64,000 nucleotides of DNA from Sulfobacillus thermotolerans (GTDB lineage: Bacteria > Bacillota > Sulfobacillia > Sulfobacillales > Sulfobacillaceae). Where the stretch lies: assembly GCA_002951815.1 (NCBI GenBank), contig CP019454.1, positions 1,860,001 through 1,924,000 on the forward strand. Reading direction: 5' to 3'. Position 1 is the stretch's first letter. Each line of letters begins with the position of its first letter. The notes under the pieces are model-generated. The model was not told where the DNA came from. It ran no database searches and saw only the letters and a program-made list of their open reading frames with translations. Position numbers and translations under genes: made by a program. This document shows positions 1 to 8,335 of this stretch, in pieces.

Positions 1-1023
1 TGTCCACCACTGAATGAAGGTCCATGCTGCGCTAGCGACTTGTTTGGAAGAGTTTTTGAAAATCACCGCATCGGCTCCCCCTGGGGGCACGGCTTCGACG
101 GGATCTTTCGGCATCATGGTAGCACCCCATGCAAACTTATTGCCAATTTGTTGGGCGTCATACCCGAGGTCTCCCGACGAATCTTCCATCATCGCCACTT
201 TGCCTTGATAGAATGCGGTCATGGTATTGTCCCATCCTTCCGATCCGGGAAAGGCTTCAGCATCGCCTGCATGGATTAGCGCTGCCAGTGCCTTGGTGAC
301 CTTTTCGCCAGAAGGGCTGTCGAAAGTGGCCTGGGTTAGGGATTTATTCATAATGTGACCGCCCGCGGACCAAACTTGGGATTCCCATGGCCACCAATTT
401 GCCAGTGGGGCAAATCCGTAAACGCTTTGGCTGCCGTCATGTTGGGTCAACAGTTGGGCATCATGGATGAGCTCAGGCCACGTGGCTGGGGGTTGGGTAA
501 TGCCAGCTTTTTTGAACAACGTCTCGTTATAAATGATCAGGGGAACGCTACGGTTGAATGGCACGCCATAAATCGTACCATGAATCGTTGTGGTGACCGC
601 CATCCCGGGCAAGTAGTGAGAGGGCCCGTCAATGGATGAGCGGCTAATGTCCTGATTTAAGGGGGCTAGTGCCCCGGTAGCGGCAAATACCGGCATGGAA
701 TGGACTTCAATCTGCGCCACGTCGGGTGGTCGATGGGCGACGATGGCGGCGAGCAATTTCTGTTGTAACGGACCACTGTCGCTATAACTCCCTTCATAGT
801 CGGCTTCGACGTGAATCAAAGGATGGCTGCGATTAAACTCGGCAACCATGGTTTGCACCTGTTGACCCAGTGAGCCCCCAAGACCATACCAGAAGACAAC
901 GGTCGTCGGATGCGCGGCGGTGGCTTGTATTGGTTGGGGCGCACTAGCCGTACTAGTGCCACATCCGGCAAGTAGAGCGCTGGAGAGAATAGCAAGGGAA
1001 GTGGCTTTTACAAAGGTTGTCAT
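1..1023 (-). CDS. ugpB: Glycerol-3-phosphate-type ABC transporter substrate-binding lipoprotein, C-terminus off the left edge
   Basis: Extracellular solute-binding protein of an ABC importer, probably for glycerol-3-phosphate or glycerophosphodiesters. About 341 codons lie inside the window with no stop. The N-terminus is a lipoprotein signal with lipobox LLAGC (lipidated Cys about residue 21), followed by a linker and the start of the binding domain (VVFWYGLGG). The stretch VPFNRSVPLIY is the signature seen in UgpB-type proteins. The start ATG has AAAAGGAGAACACTG just upstream. It lies 31 bp downstream of the permease gene ugpE on the same strand and is the last visible gene of the ugpQ-A-E-B order. 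Substrate is inferred from the family and from the phosphodiesterase upstream; a general sugar-binding role remains possible. Confidence 0.82.
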   Translation of the reverse strand, partial: MTTFVKATSLAILSSALLAGCGTSTASAPQPIQATAAHPTTVVFWYGLGGSLGQQVQTMVAEFNRSHPLIHVEADYEGSYSDSGPLQQKLLAAIVAHRPPDVAQIEVHSMPVFAATGALAPLNQDISRSSIDGPSHYLPGMAVTTTIHGTIYGVPFNRSVPLIIYNETLFKKAGITQPPATWPELIHDAQLLTQHDGSQSVYGFAPLANWWPWESQVWSAGGHIMNKSLTQATFDSPSGEKVTKALAALIHAGDAEAFPGSEGWDNTMTAFYQGKVAMMEDSSGDLGYDAQQIGNKFAWGATMMPKDPVEAVPPGGADAVIFKNSSKQVASAAWTFIQWWT

Positions 1024-1054
1024 CAGTGTTCTCCTTTTTAAGTAAGGTTGGCGA

Positions 1055-1882
1055 CTATCCGCGGATTCCGTAGTGCATCACGCCGGCTCGCAAATAGCGC
1101 TGGGCTAAAGCAAATAAAACCATCATGGGTAAGACCGTCATTAAGACCGCTGCCATCATCAGATTCCATTGCATGAATCCGCTTTGCTGCGCAACAAAAT
1201 AGGATAGACCTAAAGGCAACACGCGGTAAGCGGCCGTGTTGGTGACAAGTAGCGGCCAGAATAGATATCCGTAATGAAAGACGGTGTTAAGAACCGCTAG
1301 GGTGATAACGGCAGGGCGCGTATTAGGCAAAATCAATTGCCACAGAATCGTAAGAGGCGAAGCACCATCCATCATCATGGCTTCTACGAGGGCCCGTGGT
1401 ACATTTCGAAATGCTTGGTGTAGCCAAAAGATACCAAAGGCGGATGCCGCAAAGGGGAGAATTAAGGCTTGGTAGGTATTGATCCAATTCAATTGACTCA
1501 AGATCAGGTAGTCTGGAATGAAGATGGCCTGCACGGGAATCATCATGGCCAGCAAAGTCATTCCCCAGATGATGCGTTTTCCGCGGAATGTCAGAAAAGC
1601 CAAGGCATACGCCGCTAATGACGAGGTAAGAATTTGCAAAGTCACAATGCCAATGGTCGTGGCGATGGAATTTACGTAATACCTCCCAAAGGGCTGGCTG
1701 CGCCACGCGGCGACAAAGTTTTTCAAATTCCATGTAACGGGCCATAGCGTGAGATGCCCCCCAATTAAGGCGTGCATCGGATCAAAAGCCGCAACAACCA
1801 TCCACCACAAAGGCAGCAACATGATGGCGCTTAATAGAATAAGGGGGACATGCCACAGCCACAGTTTGCGAGGTGCGTTCAT
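1055..1882 (-). CDS. ugpE: ABC transporter permease, UgpE/MalG type
   Basis: Inner-membrane permease of the binding-protein-dependent importer, about 275 residues, which is normal for the MalG/UgpE family. It shows about six hydrophobic spans, and the ATPase-docking EAA loop is visible as EAMMMDGASPLTIL. I chose the ATG at 1882 over an upstream in-frame start at 1918: it overlaps the ugpA stop in an ATGA junction and has GGGGAGG eight bases upstream. Translational coupling to ugpA is therefore likely. It pairs with ugpA as the heterodimeric channel. The ATPase gene (ugpC) is not in the window; it may lie to the left or be shared from elsewhere. Confidence 0.85.
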   Translation of the reverse strand: MNAPRKLWLWHVPLILLSAIMLLPLWWMVVAAFDPMHALIGGHLTLWPVTWNLKNFVAAWRSQPFGRYYVNSIATTIGIVTLQILTSSLAAYALAFLTFRGKRIIWGMTLLAMMIPVQAIFIPDYLILSQLNWINTYQALILPFAASAFGIFWLHQAFRNVPRALVEAMMMDGASPLTILWQLILPNTRPAVITLAVLNTVFHYGYLFWPLLVTNTAAYRVLPLGLSYFVAQQSGFMQWNLMMAAVLMTVLPMMVLFALAQRYLRAGVMHYGIRG

Positions 1883-2820
1883 GAGCCGTCGCCTCCCCAC
1901 CGATGCATTCCGCGCCACTGTATTACCGTAATAGCGCCGACCAGCATGACGAACAAGACAGAGGCTGTAGAGGCTTGGCCGACATTAAAAAACTGAAAGC
2001 CTTGCTCATAGATGTAATACACTAAGGTGGTTGTTGCCGTGACAGGCCCTCCAGCAGTCATGACATAGATTTGGTCAAAGGCCTGAAAGGTCTGAATAAC
2101 CACCATGACCCCAGCAAAAACGATCGTGGGGATCAATTGGGGTAAGATGACGTGCCAGAACCGAGGCCAGCTGCCAGCGCCATCCATGGCGGCGGCTTCG
2201 GATAGTGCAGGGTTCAACTGCTGTAGCCCGCTTAAGAAGAGCAGCATATAAAACCCTACATATTCCCAGATTGTGACGGCGATGACAGCTATTAACGCCC
2301 AATGCACGGAACCTAACCAATTGGGGCCGGTAATGTGCAGATGGCCCAGTAGAATATTGATCAATCCGCTTGATGGCGAAAGCAGGCCGCTGAACACAAT
2401 GCCACTGGCAGCTAAGGGCATAACATAGGGGAGAAAGAAAATCATGCGGTACACATGGCGCCCTCGAAGAGGATAATTGAGGAGCCATGCCAGTCCGAAA
2501 CTCGCTGGAAGAATGACGATTGCCACGGCTGCTGCATAGATCACGGTATGTTGCATGGCGTTCCAGAAGTCGAAAGAGGTGAGCACCGATCGATAGTTGG
2601 CAACGCCTGCCCAGTGTGGATGAGGCGTCATCAGGTTCCAGTTTGTAAAGCTCAATCCGACAATAGCCACAGTAGGAAGCAAGACGAAGACGCTCAGCCC
2701 AAGAAGGGCAGGTGCAAGCATAAGCCAAGGCGTTACTAGCCTTGTGCGATGGGCGTAGCGCACAAGAGACGATGCGTTGATCCATGGCGTTCTTTCGCGC
2801 ACGGAGTGTTCTTTCAACAT
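1879..2820 (-). CDS. ugpA: ABC transporter permease, UgpA/MalF type
   Basis: First permease subunit of the importer, 313 residues, with an N-terminal cytosolic tail followed by about six membrane spans. The EAA motif is seen as EAAAMDGAG near the C-terminal third. The start ATG overlaps the 3' end of ugpQ by 7 bp and has GAGGT upstream. The stop overlaps the ugpE start in an ATGA junction, so the three genes are clearly one operon. The neighbouring glycerophosphodiester phosphodiesterase supports glycerol-3-phosphate or glycerophosphodiester as the substrate, but the permease sequence alone does not prove it. Confidence 0.85.
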   Translation of the reverse strand: MLKEHSVRERTPWINASSLVRYAHRTRLVTPWLMLAPALLGLSVFVLLPTVAIVGLSFTNWNLMTPHPHWAGVANYRSVLTSFDFWNAMQHTVIYAAAVAIVILPASFGLAWLLNYPLRGRHVYRMIFFLPYVMPLAASGIVFSGLLSPSSGLINILLGHLHITGPNWLGSVHWALIAVIAVTIWEYVGFYMLLFLSGLQQLNPALSEAAAMDGAGSWPRFWHVILPQLIPTIVFAGVMVVIQTFQAFDQIYVMTAGGPVTATTTLVYYIYEQGFQFFNVGQASTASVLFVMLVGAITVIQWRGMHRWGGDGS

Positions 2821-3545
2821 GGGGCCAACCTCGGCACGTAGGGCCAGTGCGGGTCATCCACGAAGAGCGCGGCGGGCCACTGATTTTTTAGTGTGAGAGA
2901 GATTTGATCGCTTGAGGTAAATCCCCACAATGCTGCATGGACACGGCTGTCGCCAAGAGCTTGCCATGACTCCCAATCCTGATAGTGCAGATGCACCCAC
3001 TGGGGAGAGCATGCGGACATGGACTGTTGCCACGTATCGACATCGAAGGGACTAATAGCCAATGCTCGGGGAATATCGGGCATATGGGTGGCTAGCAGTT
3101 CCAAAGAGGCGACGTCAAAGGATGAGATCATAATCTGTGAGGTCATCCCCATTTGCTGAAGGGTCTCGATCGTACGCTCCACCAACGTCCTTCTAGTCTC
3201 TTCTACAGGCTTAAGTTCCAAACAATACTGGGTGGTCTTGGCGAACAAACGAAACAAATCTTCCAAGCGCAAGAGACCTTCTGTAGATAAGTCGCCGTTG
3301 GGCCGCCGAACCCGCGCCAATTGAAGTTCGGACCAACGTTTCGACCGGACCAAGCCGTTTAGGTTCGTGACGCGTTCTAAGTGAGTGTCGTGAAAAAGGA
3401 CTACCTCGCCATCGGCGGTCAATTGCAGATCGGTTTCAATGCCATTGACTCCTGCGGCAATAGCGGCGGCAAAACCCGCAGCTGTGTTTTCTGGATAACA
3501 CGAGGGATATCCGCGGTGTCCCCATACCCAGCAATGCTGCGCCAC
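2814..3545 (-). CDS. ugpQ: Glycerophosphodiester phosphodiesterase
   Basis: Cytosolic GDPD-family TIM-barrel enzyme that hydrolyses glycerophosphodiesters to glycerol-3-phosphate and an alcohol. Catalytic and metal residues are visible: HRG (His10), the pair in GIETDLQL (Glu37, Asp39), and His52 in LFHD. An in-frame ATG lies upstream at 3566, but the GTG at 3545 is preferred because AAAGGAG sits nine bases before it; this gives 243 residues, normal for the family. It is the first gene of the ugp operon and overlaps ugpA. Supplying or processing imported diesters is the likely role. The C-terminus is complete. Confidence 0.85.
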   Translation of the reverse strand: MAQHCWVWGHRGYPSCYPENTAAGFAAAIAAGVNGIETDLQLTADGEVVLFHDTHLERVTNLNGLVRSKRWSELQLARVRRPNGDLSTEGLLRLEDLFRLFAKTTQYCLELKPVEETRRTLVERTIETLQQMGMTSQIMISSFDVASLELLATHMPDIPRALAISPFDVDTWQQSMSACSPQWVHLHYQDWESWQALGDSRVHAALWGFTSSDQISLTLKNQWPAALFVDDPHWPYVPRLAPC

Positions 3546-3931
3546 AATGGTATTCTCCTTTCTCATCAGCTTGTGTGACGAAGCAAATGTATCAGTTGGG
3601 CATTAAGACTAGGCGATTAGAGGGTGAAGATTGTGGGAAGATTAGGTTGAGCCCAACCGCACTGCATATGCCCACACACCACCACCTTGTTCTGATGACA
3701 ACGCATTGCATCGCGTTCCTTAAAGGTCTCTTGAAGGTGTCTCACTATGGGTCATAAACCACATGCCGGGGGATTCAGCGGCTCACGGGGTTCCCATGGC
3801 TGCCGAAACGTACACGAGTGGCTTAGTGGGCATGTGCTTGGAGTTTCGGGAAAATGGTCGAGCACAGGCATGATATGATTAATGACAAGATGGGGAAATC
3901 ATCAACAACAGATCGTAGTGGAGGATGGGCA
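3546..3931. other. Intergenic region, no gene seen
   Basis: Divergent region between ugpQ (minus) and the SEC-C gene (plus). It should carry both promoters, but I could not place a convincing -35/-10 pair. Short open frames here lack ribosome sites and family motifs. Confidence 0.4.
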
Positions 3932-4600
3932 TTGACAACGGGACGCAATGATCCCTGCCCTTGTGGCAGTGGAAAGAAGTATAAGAAGTGTTGTATTGAT
4001 CAGGATCTGGAACACGTGAAGGGCCAAAGACGTGGGCTTGCGGAATTATTAGACCAAGCTCTGGCCATGGCTGAAAGGGGTCAAATCACCCAATCAATAG
4101 ACACCGGAGAAGAGATCTGGCAAGTCATCCAGCAACAAAATGTCACCCAGTTGACAGCCGTTCCTGCGCTTCGTAGCAAGCTTCGCGTGTGGCTTTCAGA
4201 TTATCATGATCTCTTGCATAATGCGATGTATACCGACCGCAAGATAGCGGGGCGTTGCCTAAATTTTATTGACGGCGTTCTTGTCCGGTTTAAAGATTGG
4301 GTCTCGGAAGAGGAAGCGTCTTTACAAGCCGCTCGAGGCGATGCGTTATTCCTCATGGGCAATTTCGTTGCGGGGGATGAGGTTTTTGCGGCATTGCACC
4401 ACCGTTATCCCAATGACCCATGGCCTCTCATTTGGTGGGGCGATCAATATAACCCGGTTTTTCGGTGGGCGCTACCGCAGCCAGATAAAGCTGCTAGTCT
4501 CTATCAAAAAGCACGAGCCATGGATGAAGCGGACGACGGGATACGGCGGCGGTGGGATGACCTCATGGCATGGCGCAGCCAGAAAGGAATCGCACCATGA
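3932..4600 (+). CDS. SEC-C motif (zinc-binding) domain protein
   Basis: Soluble protein of about 222 residues. Its first 20 residues contain the SEC-C zinc motif NDPCPCGSGKKYKKCC, the same four-cysteine type found at the C-terminus of SecA and in many small regulatory or chaperone-like proteins. The rest is predicted helical and resembles tetratricopeptide-like helical repeats (about residues 30-200), with no catalytic motif seen. I prefer the TTG at 3932, which has GTGGAGG seven bases upstream; in-frame ATGs at 3854 and 3875 lack a comparable site. The stop overlaps the start of the next gene (ATGA), so the two are co-transcribed. Function unknown. Confidence 0.7.
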   Translation: MTTGRNDPCPCGSGKKYKKCCIDQDLEHVKGQRRGLAELLDQALAMAERGQITQSIDTGEEIWQVIQQQNVTQLTAVPALRSKLRVWLSDYHDLLHNAMYTDRKIAGRCLNFIDGVLVRFKDWVSEEEASLQAARGDALFLMGNFVAGDEVFAALHHRYPNDPWPLIWWGDQYNPVFRWALPQPDKAASLYQKARAMDEADDGIRRRWDDLMAWRSQKGIAP

Positions 4601-5595
4601 TGCATAGGACGAAGTCGAGGACTCACCGCGTGGGCATTAGTCGGTGGGTTGGTATGGGATTGGGGCTGGGACTTGCGGGACTGCTTACAGGATGTGGTCA
4701 ACAGGCCGCGTTGGCATCAGCGCCTGCACTTCATGAAGCGCATCCGAGCAATGATAATAAATATTCGGGGGGCGTAAGTGCGAAGATTGTTTTGTCACCG
4801 ACGCGCCTGTTAAAGCCGGCCATTCCTTTAGCCGTTCGCCGTGACGTGCCGAAATTTGTGGTTCAAGGACTCTCGACGGGGCTTCCTCATTTGACAAGTT
4901 CTTCTACAGGTGCCGCGCGTCAGATTTTTGGACCTCAGCAGTCTTTTCCCTGGTATTATCAAGGCACCACGACGCGCAATAATCCAGTGCTCCTTATGGT
5001 CGATACGATTCGCCACCTGGCTTATCCGTCGCGCTTTAGGGGGATTCGTGACGATATTCTGCGTGGGGCGGGCACAACATTCAATAGTTCTAATCCTGTC
5101 ACCATAAACCAAGAGTTGCATGGAAATATAGCCGAGCAAGATCCGGGGTTTCAATCGCTTTATATTCCGACGTTATTCACGGAAACTATGGGTCTTAAGT
5201 CTTTCCAACAGAGTGATCCACATGAAATTGACGTGGTGGCAGTCGGAACGCAATATACCGTGCCGGTCTATTCGGTAAAATCACACGGCCCCGTCCTGTA
5301 TACGGCATTTCACGCCTATTCCCCTCAACAATCGTTAGCGCCTAAGGTGATGCTGCCTGCAGGCTACCAGTTGCAAGAGGGACCTGGAACGATTTTAGTC
5401 GGACAACCAATTTCAGACGTGGTGTTTCGCGATGGGAACTTATGGGCACTAGGAAAGATTCAATGGACAATTATTGAGGCGTTTACGAATCGCGGATGGT
5501 TTGTGGTGACCTTTGATGTTAACCCTGTTCCAAAGAACCTGGGGGCTACGGCTGTCCCTTCGTCTCAGGATGTTGAGGCCCATATTCTTCCGTAA
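4597..5595 (+). CDS. Uncharacterised exported lipoprotein
   Basis: 332 residues with a typical lipoprotein signal: basic N-region (MMHRTKSRTHR), hydrophobic core rich in Gly/Leu, and lipobox LLTGC with Cys33. The mature part is a beta-rich, soluble extracellular domain with no motif I recognise. The ATG at 4597 overlaps the stop of the SEC-C gene and has AAAGGA eight bases upstream; an upstream in-frame start at 4570 lies inside the previous gene and is rejected. A strong hairpin terminator follows. The pairing of a zinc-motif cytosolic protein with a lipoprotein is unexplained. Confidence 0.6.
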   Translation: MMHRTKSRTHRVGISRWVGMGLGLGLAGLLTGCGQQAALASAPALHEAHPSNDNKYSGGVSAKIVLSPTRLLKPAIPLAVRRDVPKFVVQGLSTGLPHLTSSSTGAARQIFGPQQSFPWYYQGTTTRNNPVLLMVDTIRHLAYPSRFRGIRDDILRGAGTTFNSSNPVTINQELHGNIAEQDPGFQSLYIPTLFTETMGLKSFQQSDPHEIDVVAVGTQYTVPVYSVKSHGPVLYTAFHAYSPQQSLAPKVMLPAGYQLQEGPGTILVGQPISDVVFRDGNLWALGKIQWTIIEAFTNRGWFVVTFDVNPVPKNLGATAVPSSQDVEAHILP

Positions 5596-5608
5596 TGACA
5601 TGGAAGTG

Positions 5609-5641
5609 GCAGGAGGGAACTCGCGTTTTGGTCCCTCCTGC
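5609..5641. terminator. Bidirectional hairpin terminator
   Basis: Ten-base-pair perfect stem GCAGGAGGGA / TCCCTCCTGC with a 13-base loop, lying between the convergent lipoprotein gene and the stress-protein gene and followed by TTTT on the plus strand. It probably serves both genes. Confidence 0.75.
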
Positions 5642-5648
5642 GCGTCTT

Positions 5649-6194
5649 TTATGATGCGGAGTAGATGCTGCTTTCGGTGGCATGGGCTTGGTCAATGATT
5701 TTTTTGGCACGAGCCACATCGTCATCCGAGCCATGAACAATCAAAACGAATTTATCCGCTTTGATCGCGCTCTCATAGCGAACGATGCGATCTTTGGGTA
5801 CGCCGATATTGAATAAAGCGGCGCCCAGCGCGCTGAGCCCTCCGACTACCACACCACCCTCCAATGCTCCCACGACGAGACCGACCAATGGGCCAGCGGC
5901 TAAAACGGGCCCAACCCCTGGAATCATGAAAAAACCAGCACCCATTAATAGACCCCAAAACCCTCCCCATAAGGCACCCCAGCTGGCGCCAATGCCTCCC
6001 CAGACTTCCATTTTCTTGCCCGTGGTGTAATAGCCAATGGGCTGCTCTTCGCTGTGATAACCTTTGCCAATAATCGAGAGCTTCTTCATATCAAATCCCG
6101 CATGTTGCAATTCTTTGACTGCCTGGTCAGCCAATTCGTGGGTATCATAAATACCGATAACTGCAGATTCTGCCTTAGAAGTTTGATCGGCCAT
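5649..6194 (-). CDS. General-stress-type glycine-rich membrane protein (DUF1269/GSP17M-like)
   Basis: 181 residues. An N-terminal ferredoxin-like regulatory fold (AVIGIYDTHELADQAVKELQ) is followed by a long Gly-rich hydrophobic stretch, about residues 65-125, that could form two membrane hairpins. A second small alpha/beta unit (FVLIVHGSDDDVARAKKI) closes the protein. This is the layout of the low-temperature- or stress-induced proteins once called general stress protein 17M; molecular function is unknown. The ATG at 6194 has AAAGGAG eight bases upstream and is preferred to the TTG two codons earlier. It stands alone between a terminator and a 230-bp upstream gap. Confidence 0.7.
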   Translation of the reverse strand: MADQTSKAESAVIGIYDTHELADQAVKELQHAGFDMKKLSIIGKGYHSEEQPIGYYTTGKKMEVWGGIGASWGALWGGFWGLLMGAGFFMIPGVGPVLAAGPLVGLVVGALEGGVVVGGLSALGAALFNIGVPKDRIVRYESAIKADKFVLIVHGSDDDVARAKKIIDQAHATESSIYSAS

Positions 6195-6432
6195 TTTCAA
6201 TTCTCCTTTCGTTTTGCGGGGCGTCTACACATTAAGGATCCGCCCAGTAGTGTCAGCGTATCAATTTCGCGGTGTAACACACAGGGACTCTTGGGCCATT
6301 CTTGTCCACCGAATGGTCACATTTTATGGGGATTATGGGCCATGGAGAAGGGGGGGCGCCTACGCGGCTCATCTCCGGCCTAAAGGCCGACGTATCCGCT
6401 GCGCTATATTTTGATGAAAGAGTTGATTATGG

Positions 6433-6822
6433 ATGCACGATGAATGGAAGAAAGACCGATTTGGAGCGATAGAACGCGGGGAGAATCCAATGGTTATGGC
6501 CCGAATGGAAAGCGGATATGTGGTCATCGGTGATACGCAGTTCCTGCCGGGGTATTGTGTGTTGTTGGCCTATCCCAAGGTGCATGCGCTCGAAGACCTA
6601 TGAGTGGCGGACCGCAACCAATACTTAGCGGACATGGCTCTCTTAGGCCAAGCGGTGGCCGATGTGTGCCAGCCTTGGCGCATGAATTACGCGATTTACG
6701 GGAACTCCGATGAATTCCTTCATGCTCACGTGATTCCTCGGTACGCATGGGAACCTAAAGAGCGGAGACGGCGTCCGGTGCGGCGATACCCCGCCGAAAT
6801 GTGGCAAATGCCGATCACATAA
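6433..6822 (+). pseudogene. HIT-family hydrolase broken by an in-frame TGA
   Basis: Read through one stop, this frame gives a normal HIT-superfamily protein of about 130 residues. The first part (RFGAIERGENPMVMARMESG, FLPGYCVLL, LEDL) ends at TGA 6601-6603. The same frame then continues (ADRNQYLADMALLGQAV, INYAIYGN-type region MNYAIYGNSDEFLHAHVIPR). The histidine motif HAHVIPR is present in the second half. No frameshift is needed; a single substitution (for example CGA or GGA to TGA) explains it. A GTG directly after the TGA could restart translation, but the fragment would lack the first half of the fold. A real nonsense mutation or a sequencing error are both possible. Confidence 0.75.
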
Positions 6823-7222
6823 TATACGGATGCACTCCATGGGGCTATGCGAACGGATATTACGCAGCGATTGGAGGAACTTATGGTGGAAAGTGACCGC
6901 TGAGCTATTCTTGTCGGCGTTAGCGTTCTGCGCAAGACATCCACACCACAATCACTTTAACGGGTTGTGCCGCCTTACACATCACTCCGGTCAGATCACC
7001 CGAAGCCCTCTTAGTTAAACCAAGAGACGGCAACAGCCGATCAATCCCAAAATACGGATACCCTCATTAGTGAAATAGTCTATAATATCCGTAACATTAA
7101 GCATTTAGGGCGTGCTTCATATTCCACACCGAAAAACGCCAGCGCCGAGGTGTTCACTTCAAAAGGAAGAGAAGGGGGGAATTGGCGGGAAGGTCCTGGT
7201 TTGAACGTTAGGGTCTTACGCC
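6823..7222. other. Intergenic region with no clear gene
   Basis: 400 bp between the broken HIT gene and the dehydrogenase. A short frame starting at 6847 (MRTDITQRLEELMVESDR) stops after 18 codons and may be a remnant. A TATAAT-like hexamer occurs at 7081, but I could not find a good -35 at the right spacing. Confidence 0.35.
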
Positions 7223-8263
7223 GTGAAACTGATGAAAGCCGCTCGTATCCATGGATATAACGAACCGATTATGATTGATGATGTCGCAGACCCCCAAATT
7301 ACAGATCCAACCGATGTCATTATTAAAGTCGGTGGAGCTGGAGTGTGCCGAACGGACCTCCATATTCTTGAAGGGGTATGGAAAGATGCGTTGGCGGATC
7401 CTGTCTTGCCCTATACGATTGGACATGAGAATGCAGGATGGGTAGAGCAAGTGGGATCTGGGGTGAAGCATTTGAAACCGGGTGATCCGGTTATTTTGCA
7501 TCCGTTGATGTCTTGTGGTCTTTGTCCCGCTTGCCGGGCTGGACAGGATATGCATTGCATAGCGGGACGCTTTCCGGGACTTGATGGGACCGATGGCGGT
7601 TATGCTGAGTATATGAAAACGTCGGTGCGCGCCGTGGTTCCTTTGTCGCCAGATATTGATCCCGTCGCGTTAGCGCCATTTGCAGATGCCGGTATTACCG
7701 CTTACCATGCGGTGAAGAAACTTGTGCCATTGCTCTATCCTGGGAGCTTTGTGGTCGTTATTGGTATTGGAGGGTTGGGCCATTTTGCTATCCAAATTCT
7801 TCGGGCCTTGACGCCGGCTACGATTATTGCGGTCGACACGCACAAAGCGCGCCTGGCCTTTGCCGAGAGATTGGGAGCGCATTATGGGGTGTTGGCGGGT
7901 TCGGATGGGGGGCTAAAAGATGTCGTAGGAATTGCTCCCCGTGGTGCGGATGTTGTCTTCGATTTTGTGGGAGAACATTGCACCCCTGCCGTGGCGCCTT
8001 CTATGCTGGCGAAAGGAGGCACCTATTCGGTCATTGGATATGGCGGCCAGGTGTCGACACCAACGCTAGATTTTGTAAATCGGGAAATTAATATCGTAGG
8101 TAATTTGGTAGGGACCTACAATGAGTTAGTTGAGCTGATGGAACTGCATCGGCAAGGCCGTGTATCGATTTCCGCACAACAATACCCATTGGCGGATGCT
8201 CCAGATGTTCTCAAGATGTTGGACCGGGGAGAAATTATAGGCAGAGCCGTGTTGGTGCCGTAA
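7223..8263 (+). CDS. Zinc-dependent alcohol dehydrogenase (MDR family)
   Basis: 346-residue medium-chain NAD(P)-dependent dehydrogenase acting on alcohols or aldehydes. Catalytic zinc ligands are Cys42 in GVCRTDLH and His68-Glu69 in IGHENAG. The structural zinc site is Cys98, Cys101, Cys104 and Cys112 (CGLCPACRAGQDMHC). The Rossmann nucleotide loop is VVIGIGGLGHFA. The length is standard. The GTG at 7223 or the ATG at 7232 (MKAARIHGY) may be the start; neither has a strong ribosome site. It is monocistronic, with a hairpin after it. The natural substrate cannot be told from the sequence. Confidence 0.88.
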   Translation: MKLMKAARIHGYNEPIMIDDVADPQITDPTDVIIKVGGAGVCRTDLHILEGVWKDALADPVLPYTIGHENAGWVEQVGSGVKHLKPGDPVILHPLMSCGLCPACRAGQDMHCIAGRFPGLDGTDGGYAEYMKTSVRAVVPLSPDIDPVALAPFADAGITAYHAVKKLVPLLYPGSFVVVIGIGGLGHFAIQILRALTPATIIAVDTHKARLAFAERLGAHYGVLAGSDGGLKDVVGIAPRGADVVFDFVGEHCTPAVAPSMLAKGGTYSVIGYGGQVSTPTLDFVNREINIVGNLVGTYNELVELMELHRQGRVSISAQQYPLADAPDVLKMLDRGEIIGRAVLVP

Positions 8264-8285
8264 CGGCGACAAGGAGGCCTGTAGG

Positions 8286-8329
8286 GGTCATGACCGTAGC
8301 GCACTTACGGGTACGCTGTGGTCATGACC
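8286..8329. terminator. Hairpin between convergent genes
   Basis: Inverted repeat with outer arms GGTCATGACC / GGTCATGACC (self-complementary) extended to 16 bp with two mismatches, followed by GTAGTTTT. It lies between the dehydrogenase and the convergent propeller gene and is a likely shared terminator. Confidence 0.55.
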
Positions 8330-8335
8330 GTAGTT

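Noticed and set aside
2075-2857. 260-codon frame antisense/alternate to ugpA
   Set aside because: Fully covered by ugpA, which has membrane and EAA motifs; the other frame is Cys/Arg/His-rich with no motif.
6601-6603. TGA in the HIT gene as a selenocysteine codon
   Set aside because: The aligned position is not a cysteine in this family, and no selenocysteine insertion hairpin is obvious downstream; a nonsense change or error is simpler.
6847-6957. Short frame MRTDITQRLEELMVESDR and continuation after a TGA
   Set aside because: Too short and without homology I can name; noted only as a possible remnant.
7062-7095. TATAATAT at 7081 as promoter of the alcohol dehydrogenase gene
   Set aside because: No -35-like hexamer at 16-18 bases; kept only as a remark in the region entry.
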